DNA of 64,000 bases from Desulfuromonadaceae bacterium (GCA_007134025.1 SLLR01000020.1:1-64000), one strand, 5' to 3'. Shown: positions 10,001 to 21,343, counted from the stretch's first letter. The notes: generated by a model from the sequence alone, not told the origin. Program-made: numbers and translations.

Positions 10001-10527
10001 CGGGGCAGATCGCGGCCATCGGCTTTGAAATGTACAGCGAGTTGCTGGAGGAGACGGTTCAGGAACTGCAGGGCCGGGCCAAAGAGGATCGGGTCGATCC
10101 CGAAATCCGCCTCGGCCTGTCAGCCTTTCTGCCGGAAAAATATCTCCCCGATCCCAACCAGCGCCTGGTGTTCTACAAGCGGCTCGCCGCCGCCGATGAC
10201 GAAGGGGAACTGTACCGGGTCGCCGACGAACTGCGGGACCGCTACGGGACCCTGCCAGAGCCGGCCCGGCTGCTGCTTGAAGTGATGAAGCTGCGGGTGG
10301 TGCTCAAGGAACTGCGCATTGAGCAGGCCGAATACGACGGCCGTCAACTGGTCTTTGCCTTTCGCGCGGACACGCCGGTGGCCCCGGAGCAGATTCTGGC
10401 CCTGGTGCGCCCCGAGGCCAGCCCCTTCAGCTTCAGTCCCGATTACCGGTTGTCTCTGCGTTGCGGCCGGCTGCCCGCAGAGACCCTGCCGGAGACAGCC
10501 AGAAAAGCGTTGCAAGGCTTTCTTTAG
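7051..10527 (+). CDS. mfd: Transcription-repair coupling factor Mfd
   Basis: An 1158-residue ATP-dependent translocase that removes RNA polymerase stalled at DNA lesions and recruits UvrA. Domains in order: a UvrB-like module (about 20-400), an RNA-polymerase-interacting CarD-like domain (about 495-565, with GDYVVHADHGIGIY), a RecG-like helicase with Walker A GDVGYGKTE (about 648-656) and DEEQ (about 749-752), then the TRCF C-terminal domain. The length is close to E. coli Mfd (1148). ATG 7051 was chosen because a TTG start at 6979 would put the nadA terminator inside the gene. uvrA, its partner, lies 3.3 kb downstream. Confidence 0.96.
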   Translation: MTFVSSNDILHATTQYFVEAAPAVHSEVCGLVGSAAAYLLSRHLAARPEPLFIIAPNLRQAERLAAELAFYHGQPKQIAVLPHWEIGPYEALSPRPDMEAARVATLAALQASELRAVVLTVRSLMQRVMPAAVLAGLREELQTGSEVSREVLLRRLMELGYHAVPLVEDQGTFSVRGNILDVFPPTEEQPVRMEFFGDHIERMRPFDAASQRSDSRLLQRLQLLPAREMVLAGAHLDYFCNALKQRCDQLNIVRTQREALLEEIREGLLAPGHAFLMPLNYGALDCFFDYAQGGLWVTVDPPAVEQETDRFAAEIREGEQRMAARGELHVAAHELFLDPQQLATALAARPRIDLCALELLRLDEQRPRYRFVVQGNGDLRETAQTGSLAAYLTTRLQAMSAEGWRVLLVCHQQGQAERLQDLLEPHGLRLSLKEGVKPDRLQPGQLALTLGDLSAGFRLPDEKLAVICEEEIFGRRSRRRGLSEARAQAMLSSLAELREGDYVVHADHGIGIYRGLLHLATGQVEGDFLHIEYAGQDKLYLPVERIEKVQKYLGGEGHSPRLDRMGGSAWEKAKLKARAAVEELARELLQLYARRSMSLAFRYSPPDHLFREFEAAFPYEETPDQQAAIDEVLADMQSEQPLDRLICGDVGYGKTEVAIRAAYKAVLDNRQVAVLVPTTVLARQHWQSFQERLQGSPVTVEMLSRFRSAAEQKAVLKRAAAGQVDIVIGTHRLLQRDVRFKDLGLVIVDEEQRFGVSHKERLKKLRAEVDMLTLTATPIPRTLHMSLLGLRNLSVIDTPPVDRQAIRTYVTRFDDDLIRQAVLRELRRGGQVFFVHNRVQSIDAMASFLCTLVPEARIAVGHGQMPEKALEGVMLDFIEGRSNVLVCSTIIENGLDIPRANTIIVNRADCFGLSQLYQLRGRVGRSDRRAYAYLLIPGEGALTREARERLRVLQELTELGAGFRIASHDLELRGAGDLLGGRQSGQIAAIGFEMYSELLEETVQELQGRAKEDRVDPEIRLGLSAFLPEKYLPDPNQRLVFYKRLAAADDEGELYRVADELRDRYGTLPEPARLLLEVMKLRVVLKELRIEQAEYDGRQLVFAFRADTPVAPEQILALVRPEASPFSFSPDYRLSLRCGRLPAETLPETARKALQGFL

Positions 10528-10536
10528 CTGTGCTAA

Positions 10537-11532
10537 ATGGAGAGCATGAAGGTTGTCCTTTCCCGTGGAGTCAGAGAGCACCCCTTGAAGACGCATCGTT
10601 CCGGTTTGTCCCGTTGGCTACCCCTGGTATTTCTCATCGGCTGCAGCACTCTGCTCGGTAGCGCCTGTCGGCGCCAGGAGGACCCGCCGTCTCCGGTGCT
10701 GCTGCAGATCAACGATCGGCGGATTACGCAGGCCGAGTTCGAGGCCGAATTTGAACGCTATCTGAACACCCGAGGTCTGGCCTCCCGGGAAGGCCGTGAG
10801 GACCTCAGGCGCGCTTTTCTGGCCCAGAAGATTGATCGGGAGCTGATCCTCTCGGCGGCTGACCGGGCTGGCATCGCCTTAAGTCCGGCGGTTGAAGAGC
10901 AGATCGTCGCCGAGAGCCTCGGCGATTATCCCGAAGAGGCCTTTGCCGCAGTGCTGGAAGAGCAGGGGCTGAGTGCGGAACAGTGGCGCCGCACTCTGCT
11001 GGAAAACAGCCGCATCGAGGAGGCCGCCAGGCAGCTGGCTCAAAGCGGAGCGAGAGTCTCGGAAGAAGCCATTGTCGCCTATTACAGGCAACACGCCGAT
11101 CTCTTTGACCGTCCACCGCAAGTGCGGGTGCGGCAGATCACTGTAACCGGCGAGGCGGCGGGCCGACGGGTTCTCGGTCAATTGCGTCAGGGCCACGAAT
11201 TCGCCGAGGCGGCCCGCCGCCATTCCAGCTCTCCTGACGCCGCCGAGGGAGGCGACCTGGGATTCGTCGGTCGCGATCAGCTGCCCGCCGCCTTTGACGC
11301 GGTGATTTTCGATCTGCCGGTGGGGCGGGTGAGCGACCTGGTGCAAAGCGAATACGGCTATCACCTGTTTTTGGTTGAAGAGCAGCGGCCGGCCCGGCGA
11401 CTGGCTCTGGACGAGGTTCGCGAAGAGATTACCGGCCGCTTGCAGGCCGACCTCGAAGAGCAGGCCTACCGTGACTGGCTGCGCGGGCTGCGCAGCGGGG
11501 CCGCCATCTCGGTGGACTGGAACCTTTTGTAA
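10537..11532 (+). CDS. Parvulin-type peptidyl-prolyl isomerase, predicted lipoprotein
   Basis: A 331-residue envelope foldase. The N-terminal hydrophobic stretch has two possible lipoprotein cleavage sites: LIGC (about 33-36) fits the lipobox better than GSAC a few residues later. An N-terminal SurA/PrsA-like helical region is followed by one PpiC rotamase domain (about 185-280) with GGDLGFVGRDQLPAAFDA and YGYHLFLV. It starts 9 bases after the mfd stop and precedes a second SurA-like gene, so the two probably act together on outer-membrane or periplasmic protein folding. Confidence 0.88.
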   Translation: MESMKVVLSRGVREHPLKTHRSGLSRWLPLVFLIGCSTLLGSACRRQEDPPSPVLLQINDRRITQAEFEAEFERYLNTRGLASREGREDLRRAFLAQKIDRELILSAADRAGIALSPAVEEQIVAESLGDYPEEAFAAVLEEQGLSAEQWRRTLLENSRIEEAARQLAQSGARVSEEAIVAYYRQHADLFDRPPQVRVRQITVTGEAAGRRVLGQLRQGHEFAEAARRHSSSPDAAEGGDLGFVGRDQLPAAFDAVIFDLPVGRVSDLVQSEYGYHLFLVEEQRPARRLALDEVREEITGRLQADLEEQAYRDWLRGLRSGAAISVDWNLL

Positions 11533-11568
11533 ACGGAACATCAACCCCAAGCGAGGATATTGTTTGAT

Positions 11569-12507
11569 ATGAGAGGGATTCTAACCGGCCTGACCTGCTG
11601 CCTGCTGCTGATCGCCCTGCCCCTGCAGGCCGCGCTGATCAGCCGCGTGGCCGCCGTGGTGAACGACGACATTATTACTACTTTTGAGCTCAACCAGCGG
11701 ATGCATTCCGAACTCGGCAGCGACTCAGAAGATCTACATGATATTCAGGTTCGCGAGACGATTCTGGAGGAGATGGTTCGGGAACGGCTGATGGATCAGC
11801 GCATCGAAAAGCTCGGTATCTTGGTCAGTCCGGAGGATGTTGATATGGCCATTCAGGATGTGGAGCGGCAGAACAACATTACCCGGGAACAGCTTACTCA
11901 GGCCCTTGAGGCCCAGGGGCTGAGCATGGAGGCCTATCGGCAGCAACTGCACCGCCAACTGCTGGAGTTCCGACTGGTGAGCCGCGAGATTCGCGATCAG
12001 GTAGAGGTCTCCAATCACGAAATGCGCCAGTATTTTCAGGAGAACTTTGAATCCTACCGGGAAGATCCCTACCTGCGGCTGAGCCGGCTCAGCTTTGCGG
12101 TTCCGGCCGGGGCCTCTGCCAGCCAGCGCTCGGCTCTGCGGGCCTTGAGCCGGGAAGCTCTGGATCGGCTGCGTGGTGGCGAACCCTTTGAGCGGGTGCT
12201 GGAGCACTATCGGCAGGAGCGAGGCGCCGAAGGCGGTTCGCTGGGACGCTTCGGCCAGGGGGATTTGAGCGAACCCTTTGCCTCCGCCGTCGCCACACTG
12301 CAGATCGGCCAGTACAGCGAGGTGGTCGACACCCCACAGGGATTGCACATCCTGCGATTGGACGAGCGGAACCCGGGCCGAGTGCCCGAGTTTGAAGAGG
12401 TGCGGGAACAGATTAGCCGGCTGCTCATCGAACAGAAGCGAGAAGCGGCACTGGACAACTGGCTGACCAACCTCCGGCAGCAAGCCCATATCGAGATTCG
12501 CATCTGA
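11569..12507 (+). CDS. SurA-like periplasmic chaperone / peptidyl-prolyl isomerase
   Basis: A 312-residue secreted protein. A signal peptide (about 1-22, ending LPLQA) is followed by a SurA N-terminal chaperone domain beginning VAAVVNDDIITTFEL, and by a single parvulin domain (about 175-275, GGSLGRFGQGDLSEPFASAV). E. coli SurA has two parvulin domains, so this is a shortened version. ATG 11569 was preferred to TTG 11560 because GAGG lies 12 bases before the ATG and only 3 before the TTG. pdxA follows, as in the E. coli surA-pdxA order. Confidence 0.9.
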   Translation: MRGILTGLTCCLLLIALPLQAALISRVAAVVNDDIITTFELNQRMHSELGSDSEDLHDIQVRETILEEMVRERLMDQRIEKLGILVSPEDVDMAIQDVERQNNITREQLTQALEAQGLSMEAYRQQLHRQLLEFRLVSREIRDQVEVSNHEMRQYFQENFESYREDPYLRLSRLSFAVPAGASASQRSALRALSREALDRLRGGEPFERVLEHYRQERGAEGGSLGRFGQGDLSEPFASAVATLQIGQYSEVVDTPQGLHILRLDERNPGRVPEFEEVREQISRLLIEQKREAALDNWLTNLRQQAHIEIRI

Positions 12508-12531
12508 TCGCAGGCAAACATGGATTCGACG

Positions 12532-12558
12532 GCCCGCCGGTTCTTTGGCGGGCTTTTT
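12532..12558 (+). terminator. Rho-independent terminator after surA-like gene
   Basis: Stem GCCCGCC/GGCGGGC (12532-12538 with 12547-12553), 8-base loop and TTTTT. It may limit read-through into pdxA. Confidence 0.75.
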
Positions 12559-12625
12559 CATGGAAGGCGAAGGCCGTTGATGAGGATTCGCGGCGGGACT
12601 TTTTTCATTCATTGGGAGAAAGCAG

Positions 12626-13651
12626 ATGATCAAACCGTTGCTGCTGACCATGGGGGATCCGACCGGGGTCGGGCCGGAGATCATTCTGCAGGCCTGGCTC
12701 AAGGATCGGCTCGACGTCGGCACCAGACCTCTGGTGGTGGTCGGTGACCAGGCCGTGCTGCGAAGGGCTGCGGCCATCTACGGTGCCGAGCTGCGGCGGG
12801 AAATTCCTGAAGGGGCCGCCGCCGGCCTTGCTGACGTGGTATTGCGCTGCGGGGAAAGGCTGCTGCTGCTGCAGAACCGTTCAAGCCTGCCCGCTGCCGA
12901 ATTACGCTACGGTGCGCCGAATGCCGCCTGCGGCATGGCCATGCGGGACTACATCGAGTGGGCCTGTGACCGCTGTCTGTCGGGACAGGCGGCGGGCATG
13001 GTCACCGCTCCCATCAACAAGCAGGCCCTGCACGCCGCCGGGGTCACCGCGCCCGGCCATACGGAACTGCTGGCCGAGCGCTGCGGCGTGAAACAGGTGG
13101 TGATGATGCTCGCCGGAGACCGCCTGCGGGTCTGCCTGGTCACTACTCACCTGCCTCTCGCCGCGGTGCCTGCGGCCCTCACCGTCGACGCAATTGAGGG
13201 AACAATAAAGATCAGCGACGCCGCTTTGCGCCGGGATTTCGGTCTAACCTCACCGCGCCTGGCGGTATTGGCTCTCAATCCCCACGCCGGTGAAGGGGGG
13301 CAGTTCGGCGACGAGGAACAGCGCGTCATCGCCCCCGCCATCGAGGCGGCCCGCCTTCGGGGTGTTGACGTCAGCGGCCCGCACAGTGCCGACGCGCTGT
13401 TTCACTTCGCCGCTCGGGGAGACTACGATGCGGTCATCTGCATGTACCACGACCAGGGGCTGATCCCCCTCAAGTTGCTGCACTTTGACGACGGTGTCAA
13501 TGTCACCCTCGGCCTGCCCATCATCCGCACTTCCGTCGATCACGGCACCGCCTACGATCTCGCCGGCACCGGTCGGGCCAACAGCGAAAGTCTCAGCGCG
13601 GCGCTGCGCTTGGCCGCCGCCATGGCCCGTCGCCAGAGCGACGTATCGTGA
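12626..13651 (+). CDS. pdxA: 4-hydroxythreonine-4-phosphate dehydrogenase PdxA
   Basis: A 341-residue NAD-dependent, metal-requiring enzyme of pyridoxal 5'-phosphate synthesis (DXP-dependent route). The family motifs are present: MGDPTGVGPEI at the N-terminus, APINKQALHAAG (about 128-139), APGHTELLAE and the C-terminal SVDHGTAYDLAGTGRA. The metal-binding histidines of this family are in the GHTE and MYHDQGLIPLK segments. The ATG follows GGGAGAAAGCAG. Length equals the family norm (about 330). Confidence 0.95.
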   Translation: MIKPLLLTMGDPTGVGPEIILQAWLKDRLDVGTRPLVVVGDQAVLRRAAAIYGAELRREIPEGAAAGLADVVLRCGERLLLLQNRSSLPAAELRYGAPNAACGMAMRDYIEWACDRCLSGQAAGMVTAPINKQALHAAGVTAPGHTELLAERCGVKQVVMMLAGDRLRVCLVTTHLPLAAVPAALTVDAIEGTIKISDAALRRDFGLTSPRLAVLALNPHAGEGGQFGDEEQRVIAPAIEAARLRGVDVSGPHSADALFHFAARGDYDAVICMYHDQGLIPLKLLHFDDGVNVTLGLPIIRTSVDHGTAYDLAGTGRANSESLSAALRLAAAMARRQSDVS

Positions 13652-13723
13652 CCTGCCGCCGGTACCCTGGGAAAGGCGGTTCGCGTTGCCAGGTTTCAAC
13701 GCGCCATGCTAAAGTGATCCGTT

Positions 13724-13749
13724 GCCGCATCTGTTGAGCGGCGTTTTTT
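13724..13749 (+). terminator. Possible terminator after pdxA
   Basis: Short stem GCCGC/GCGGC (13724-13728 with 13738-13742), 9-base loop, then G and six T. The stem is only five pairs. Confidence 0.5.
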
Positions 13750-13785
13750 GTTCCCCTTTTTCAGCAAACACAGGGCATGGAGAGC

Positions 13786-16599
<2,814 letters not shown>

Positions 16600-16673
16600 A
16601 CCTCTTTCTTCGCGAGCCGCACGAGGCACCTGTGAAGGTCTCCTGGCCGGCTCTCGGCGCAAGGTATTGGTTT

Positions 16674-18050
16674 ATGAGCTCTTCTCCCAGGCGGTTTCCA
16701 AATTTGCTGCCGGGCCAGGCATTGATGCTCTATTACGGAGCGGCAATCCTGCTCGGCACCGTTGCCCTGGCCCTGCCCGTGGCCGCCCACGGCGAGCCGC
16801 TGTCGCTGCTGGATGCGTTGTTTACCGCCACCTCGGCCCAGTGCGTCACCGGTCTGATCGTGGTCGATACCGCCACCCGGCTGACTCTGTTCGGCCAGTT
16901 GGTGGTGCTGGCACTGATGCAGATCGGCGGATTGGGGATTACCACCTTTTCCGTCTATCTGTTTTTTTATCTCGGCCGCGGGGTGGGAATCCGTGATCGC
17001 TGGCTGTTGCAGGAAACCCTCCTGCACAGCCCTGTCGAGTCGGTGGGCGGTCTGGTTCGCGCGGTTATCCTGCTGACCCTGCTGATCGAAGGGCTTGGCA
17101 CGGCGGTTCTGGCCTTTGCCTTTGTGCCCGAAATGGGCTGGGCCAAAGGGCTGTATTTCTCTTTTTTCCATGCCGTTTCGGCTTTTTGCAATGCCGGCTT
17201 TTCGCTGTTTTCCGACAGCCTGGTGGGGTATCGAAACAACGGCCTGGTCAATGCCGTCATACTGACCCTGATTGTTCTGGGCGGAATCGGCTTCCTGGTC
17301 ATGAAAGAGGTCGGCGACCTGATGCGTCGGCGCCGGTCGCGGCGCAACCGGCGAAGGCTGTCCCTGCACTCGCGGCTGGTTTTTCTGACCAGCCTGATCC
17401 TGATTGTGGGCGGAGCCCTGCTTATCGGGCTGCTCGAGGTTCCGGCCGCCTTTGCTTCGTTGGCACCCGGTGAGAGCCTGTGGACGGCTCTGTTTCACTC
17501 GGTAAGCGCCCGCACCGCCGGCTTCAACACCATCGACCTGACGCTGATGGGAGTGCCGACCCTGTTTCTGATCATGTTTCTGATGTTTGTCGGGGCCTCG
17601 CCCGGGTCCTGCGGCGGCGGCATCAAAACCACCAGCCTGGCCTTATTCGTAACGGTTCTCTTCAGCCGCCTCAAGGGTAATCCCCACACCAACGTGTTCC
17701 GTCGCACCCTGCCGGAAGCGGCCGCCTCCAAGGTCCTGACCCTGGTCATGACCGCGCTGCTGTTTCTGGCCCTGTCGGTGTTTGCGCTACTGACGGTGCA
17801 GTTGACGGGCCAGTCTGCCGATACCAGTCGCGGGGCCTTTCTGGAGTATGTTTTTGAGGCCGTTTCGGCTTTTGCGACGGTGGGTCTGTCCCTGGGTGCC
17901 ACGGAAAAGCTGCAGCCTCTGGGTAAGGTAATCATCATTATGCTCATGTTTGTCGGCAGGGTCGGTTTGCTCACGGTGGCCTTTACCATGCTGCGCCGTT
18001 CGCGGGAGGACGCCGTGGAGTACGCCGAAGAGAATATCATGATCGGTTGA
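16674..18050 (+). CDS. TrkH/KtrB-type potassium uptake channel subunit
   Basis: A 458-residue membrane protein with four pore-loop repeats. The selectivity-filter segments can be read as SAQCVTGLIVVD, SAFCNAGFSL, SARTAGFNTID and SAFATVGLSLG. With the RCK protein encoded downstream it would form a K+ uptake system (Trk/Ktr type). ATG 16674 with AAGG nine bases upstream was chosen; GTG 16632 with GAGG is an alternative that adds 14 residues. Longer readings run into uvrA. Size is closer to KtrB (about 450) than to E. coli TrkH (483). Confidence 0.92.
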   Translation: MSSSPRRFPNLLPGQALMLYYGAAILLGTVALALPVAAHGEPLSLLDALFTATSAQCVTGLIVVDTATRLTLFGQLVVLALMQIGGLGITTFSVYLFFYLGRGVGIRDRWLLQETLLHSPVESVGGLVRAVILLTLLIEGLGTAVLAFAFVPEMGWAKGLYFSFFHAVSAFCNAGFSLFSDSLVGYRNNGLVNAVILTLIVLGGIGFLVMKEVGDLMRRRRSRRNRRRLSLHSRLVFLTSLILIVGGALLIGLLEVPAAFASLAPGESLWTALFHSVSARTAGFNTIDLTLMGVPTLFLIMFLMFVGASPGSCGGGIKTTSLALFVTVLFSRLKGNPHTNVFRRTLPEAAASKVLTLVMTALLFLALSVFALLTVQLTGQSADTSRGAFLEYVFEAVSAFATVGLSLGATEKLQPLGKVIIIMLMFVGRVGLLTVAFTMLRRSREDAVEYAEENIMIG

Positions 18051-18095
18051 CGGCAGGGCCGGCGGTGAAACCGGCCGGCCGGGGAGAAGGACGTT

Positions 18096-18752
18096 ATGAA
18101 ACGATTCTGTGTGGTCGGTCTGGGAAACTTCGGTTTCCATGTGGCCAAGACCCTGTATCAAGACGGTCACGAGGTCATCGCCATTGATCTGGACCGGGAC
18201 AAGATCCAGCGCATCAAGAACTACGCTTCCTACGCGGTGATCGGTGACGCCACCAGCAAGGAGTTTCTGCGCAGCCAGGGCATCGGCGAGATGGACGCGG
18301 TCATTATTTCCACCGGCGAACGGTCCCATCTGTCGACCCTGGTGGTGCTGCACCTCAAGGAAATGAACGTGCGACGGATTCTGGTTAAGGCGATCAGTGA
18401 GGATCACGGCCGAATTCTTGAAAAGGTCGGTGCCACGGACATCATTTTTCCCGAGAAAGACACGGCGATCAAAATCGCCCACGGCTTGACCAGTTCCAAT
18501 ATTCTGGAGTTTATTCCGGTGGCCGAAGACTATTCTATTACCGAAGTGGCTCCGCCGAAGCACTTTATCGGCAAAAATCTTATTCAACTCGATTTGCGCC
18601 GGCAATTCGGGGTGACAGTCATCGGCATCAAGGATGTGCTGACCAGCGAGTTTATCACCCTGCCCGAGCCTACACATGTGATCAAGGACAGTGACCTGAT
18701 GGTTCTGATCGGCAAGACTGAAAGCGTGGAAAAGGCCTGCAGGGCACGATAA
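18096..18752 (+). CDS. TrkA/KtrA-type potassium channel regulatory protein
   Basis: A 218-residue cytosolic gating subunit. RCK_N (1-125) begins with the Rossmann motif VVGLGNFGFHVAKTL; the acidic IDLD at about 33 ends the second strand, as in NAD/ATP-binding RCK domains. RCK_C (about 135-215) follows. One RCK pair, not the duplicated E. coli TrkA form, so KtrA-like. It starts 45 bases after the channel gene with GGGGAGAAGG upstream, and surely forms an operon with it. Confidence 0.93.
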   Translation: MKRFCVVGLGNFGFHVAKTLYQDGHEVIAIDLDRDKIQRIKNYASYAVIGDATSKEFLRSQGIGEMDAVIISTGERSHLSTLVVLHLKEMNVRRILVKAISEDHGRILEKVGATDIIFPEKDTAIKIAHGLTSSNILEFIPVAEDYSITEVAPPKHFIGKNLIQLDLRRQFGVTVIGIKDVLTSEFITLPEPTHVIKDSDLMVLIGKTESVEKACRAR

Positions 18753-18777
18753 GTGCGCTCACCCCACGCAGGAGCGG

Positions 18778-18805
18778 TTGACTTTGCCTGTAGAAAGGCT
18801 AGAAT
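18778..18805 (+). promoter_or_regulatory. Predicted promoter for zinc-ribbon gene
   Basis: TTGACT (18778-18783) and TAGAAT (18800-18805) with a 16-base spacer. It is followed by an AT-rich leader of about 150 bases before the zinc-ribbon gene. Confidence 0.5.
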
Positions 18806-18980
18806 GAGCAGAGCATGCTTTTGTAACTATTCAAATTTATTGAAAAATAATTCGGGAAATGGATCGGCTGCAGTGGCTCGGAGGGAATTGCCCGGCGCCG
18901 TAGCAGGGGCTCTTTGATTGTCGATCAGGCGCCAGCGGAGTACCAAGGCCGAACATATTATGCAGGAGTTGGGTGACGTC

Positions 18981-19313
18981 ATGGAAAAATGTCCTGTCTG
19001 CAAGGAACAGAAGAAAGGCAAGTACTGGTGCAGCGCCTGCAAGTCGGTATTTGTCTGTCCCATGCCTAATTGCGGCATGTTGATTCGCCAGCGGGACGCC
19101 GAGGACTGTCCCTCTTGCGGACTGCTCTTTGCCGACTACATCGCCCACAAAAAAATGTACCGTATTTGTCCCAAGTGTAAGAAAAAACAGGGTCTTTCTG
19201 AGCAGCAGTGCAAATTCTGCCGCTACTGGTTCAATTGTCCGAGCTGCGGCCACAAGGTCCCGTCCACCAGCATGCTGACCTGCCCCCGTTGTGCCGCCAA
19301 TCTGCGTCGTTGA
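18981..19313 (+). CDS. Cysteine-rich multi-zinc-ribbon protein of unknown function
   Basis: A 110-residue soluble, basic protein built almost wholly of zinc knuckles. Counting from ATG 18981 there are eight cysteine pairs: CPVC, CSAC, CPMPNC, CPSC, CPKC, CKFC, CPSC and CPRC, enough for about four zinc ribbons. No catalytic domain is visible. The start is uncertain: ATG 18981 places the first CPVC at residue 4, while ATG 18960 and 18918 extend it by 7 and 21 residues. I do not recognise a named family. The gene lies between the potassium uptake operon and cardiolipin synthase. Confidence 0.75.
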   Translation: MEKCPVCKEQKKGKYWCSACKSVFVCPMPNCGMLIRQRDAEDCPSCGLLFADYIAHKKMYRICPKCKKKQGLSEQQCKFCRYWFNCPSCGHKVPSTSMLTCPRCAANLRR

Positions 19314-19348
19314 AGCCTTTTTACCCTTCACCCGCGTGAGATGAGCCG

Positions 19349-20776
19349 TTGCTGGCGACTCTGATTGTTTCGATTCTGGGAATCCTGTCCCTGGCCGCGG
19401 CCGGGCACGTGCTGCTGCACAAGCGCGATCCCCGTTCGGCATTTGGCTGGCTGGTGATCTGCTGCCTGCTTCCCGGCCTGGGCCCCCTCGGTTACTGGCT
19501 GCTGGGCATCAACCGGATTCATACCCGGGCACGGGACTGGCGGCTGGGCCTGCCCCGTGCCCGGGCGGCCGAAGCCCGCTTTTGTTCCTGGTCGCTGCTT
19601 CAGGGGTCTGGCGTTGCCTTTGGCGAAGAGGGTTACGGTGCCCTGGTTTCCCTGTCCGATGCGGTGACCCGGCGTCCCTTGCTGCCCGGAAATCGACTGC
19701 GCTCCCTGATGAACGGCGAGCAGGCTTTTCCCGCCATGCTCGAGGCCATTGCCGGCGCCCGCGATTCCCTTTATCTCAGCACCTATATCTTCGATACGGA
19801 CCACATAGGACGCATGCTTGGCGCGGCGCTCACAGAGGCGGCGGAGCGCGGGCTGGATGTACGGGTGTTGGTGGATGGTTTCGGCGAACTTTACTCGCTG
19901 CCGGCGGCCCGCCAATTGTTCCGGGGCAGCAAGGCGGCCTATGCCCGTTTTCTGCCACCGGCGCTGACCGGGCGCGGTCTGCATTTCAATCTGCGCAATC
20001 ACCGCAAGCTTTTGATCGTCGATGGGCAGCGGGGTTTTACCGGCGGCATGAACATCGGCGCCCGCCATCTGGCGGCCGTTCAGGGGCGGCGGCAGGCCCA
20101 CGACATTCATTTTGCCGTCGAGGGCCCTGTGGTGGGGCAAATGCTCGAAGCCTTCATGGATGACTGGTACTTTGCTACGGGAGAAGCCCCCTCGCCCTGC
20201 AGCTATCCGCCGCCGCTGGCTGATGGCACGGCCTTTTGCCGGGGGATCAGTGCCGGTCCCAACGAAGATTTTGAGAAACTGCGCTGGATCGTTCTCGGTG
20301 CTATCGGCTGCGCCCGAAACCGGCTGCGTGTCATGACCCCCTACTTTATTCCCGACCGTGCCCTGGTGGCTGCGTTTAACGCCGCCGCGCTACGGGGTGT
20401 CGCGGTGGACATCGTGCTGCCGGTCAAGAACAACCTGCCTTACGTGGCCTGGGCGTCACGGGCCTATTTCAGCGAACTTCTGGAACACGGCTGTCGCATC
20501 TACTATCAGCCACCGCCTTTCGTGCACAGTAAACTGCTGCTGGTCGACGACCTGTACGCTCTGGTCGGTTCCGCCAATCTGGATCCCCGCAGCCTGCGGC
20601 TCAATTTCGAATTCAATCTGGAAGTTTTCGATGCCGGTCTGGCGGGCGGGCTGGCCGACCATTTCAATGCCGTCTGCCTCGTCGCCCGGCAGGTCACGGT
20701 GCAGGAGATACGGGACTGGAACCGGGCCAGCCGTCTGCGGGACGGGTTCGCCAAGCTTTTTTCGCCTTATCTGTAG
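19349..20776 (+). CDS. cls: Cardiolipin synthase (phospholipase D family)
   Basis: A 475-residue inner-membrane enzyme that transfers phosphatidyl groups to phosphatidylglycerol. Two N-terminal transmembrane segments (about 2-20 and 30-50) are followed by two PLD domains. The HKD motifs are HRKLLIVDG (about 217) with GGMNIGAR, and HSKLLLVDD (about 392) with GSANLDPRS. The start is a TTG at 19349 preceded by GAGATGAG; the nearby ATG 19341 is out of frame. The length matches ClsA. Confidence 0.92.
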   Translation: MLATLIVSILGILSLAAAGHVLLHKRDPRSAFGWLVICCLLPGLGPLGYWLLGINRIHTRARDWRLGLPRARAAEARFCSWSLLQGSGVAFGEEGYGALVSLSDAVTRRPLLPGNRLRSLMNGEQAFPAMLEAIAGARDSLYLSTYIFDTDHIGRMLGAALTEAAERGLDVRVLVDGFGELYSLPAARQLFRGSKAAYARFLPPALTGRGLHFNLRNHRKLLIVDGQRGFTGGMNIGARHLAAVQGRRQAHDIHFAVEGPVVGQMLEAFMDDWYFATGEAPSPCSYPPPLADGTAFCRGISAGPNEDFEKLRWIVLGAIGCARNRLRVMTPYFIPDRALVAAFNAAALRGVAVDIVLPVKNNLPYVAWASRAYFSELLEHGCRIYYQPPPFVHSKLLLVDDLYALVGSANLDPRSLRLNFEFNLEVFDAGLAGGLADHFNAVCLVARQVTVQEIRDWNRASRLRDGFAKLFSPYL

Positions 20777-20799
20777 AAGCCGGTCCCGAGCAGCCGAGC

Positions 20800-20832
20800 A
20801 AAAACAGGGGAAGAGCGGTCCCGCTCATCCCC
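20800..20832 (-). terminator. Terminator for minus-strand secreted protein gene
   Basis: On the minus strand a GGGGA-A-GAGCGG / CCGCTC-A-TCCCC stem (20807-20832, one A-A mismatch) is followed by TGTTTTT (20806-20800). It also lies just downstream of cls, but has no T-run in that direction. Confidence 0.6.
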
Positions 20833-20860
20833 CAAAATCAATTCGTTTCAGCCGGTAATT

Positions 20861-21343
20861 CTATTCGGCGTCACCGAAGGGCCAGTACCAGCGCCTCTTT
20901 TTCGGCCTGTCTTCGGCGGATTCCGCTGCTTCCTTATCCCTTATCCTGTGCTGCATTTTATCCCTGTCCTTATACTCCATGGCTTCCTTGTCGCGCAGCT
21001 TCTCCCTGCCTTGATACTTCTCTTTGTCGGCCTCCTGCAGGGGCTCGTCCTTCGACTGGTGCATCTCGTCCCTGTGCTGCATTTTTTCCCGGGCCTTGTC
21101 GCTCTGTTTGGCGCCCTTGTGCTCCATGTGCTGCCGCTGCTTCTCCAAAGCCTCCATGCCGTGATCTCCGGCTTGTTCGGCGCGCTGCTCTGCGGCACGT
21201 TCCAGGCCCGGGACGGCATTACGGCCCGGCGGACCCTGACTGCCGGGGTGACCGGTGTTTCCGTGCTGACTCGCCAGGGACGGCAAGGCTGTCATCAGAA
21301 GCAGCAGGCTGCTGAGCAGCAGCCCTGTAATCGTTCTTTTCAT
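20861..21343 (-). CDS. Secreted, highly charged low-complexity protein of unknown function
   Basis: A 160-residue protein with a clear signal peptide (MKRTITGLLLSSLLLLMTA, cleavage near LASQ). The mature part is Gly/Pro/His-rich at first, then from about residue 50 nearly all Lys, Glu, Asp, Arg, Gln, His and Met, with a loose repeat around KMQHR and DKEAM. This composition suggests a helical or disordered periplasmic protein. There are no cysteines. It ends with RRWYWPFGDAE. It has a good ribosome site (AAGGAGG) and its own terminator, so it is probably real. No family is recognised. Confidence 0.7.
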   Translation of the reverse strand: MKRTITGLLLSSLLLLMTALPSLASQHGNTGHPGSQGPPGRNAVPGLERAAEQRAEQAGDHGMEALEKQRQHMEHKGAKQSDKAREKMQHRDEMHQSKDEPLQEADKEKYQGREKLRDKEAMEYKDRDKMQHRIRDKEAAESAEDRPKKRRWYWPFGDAE

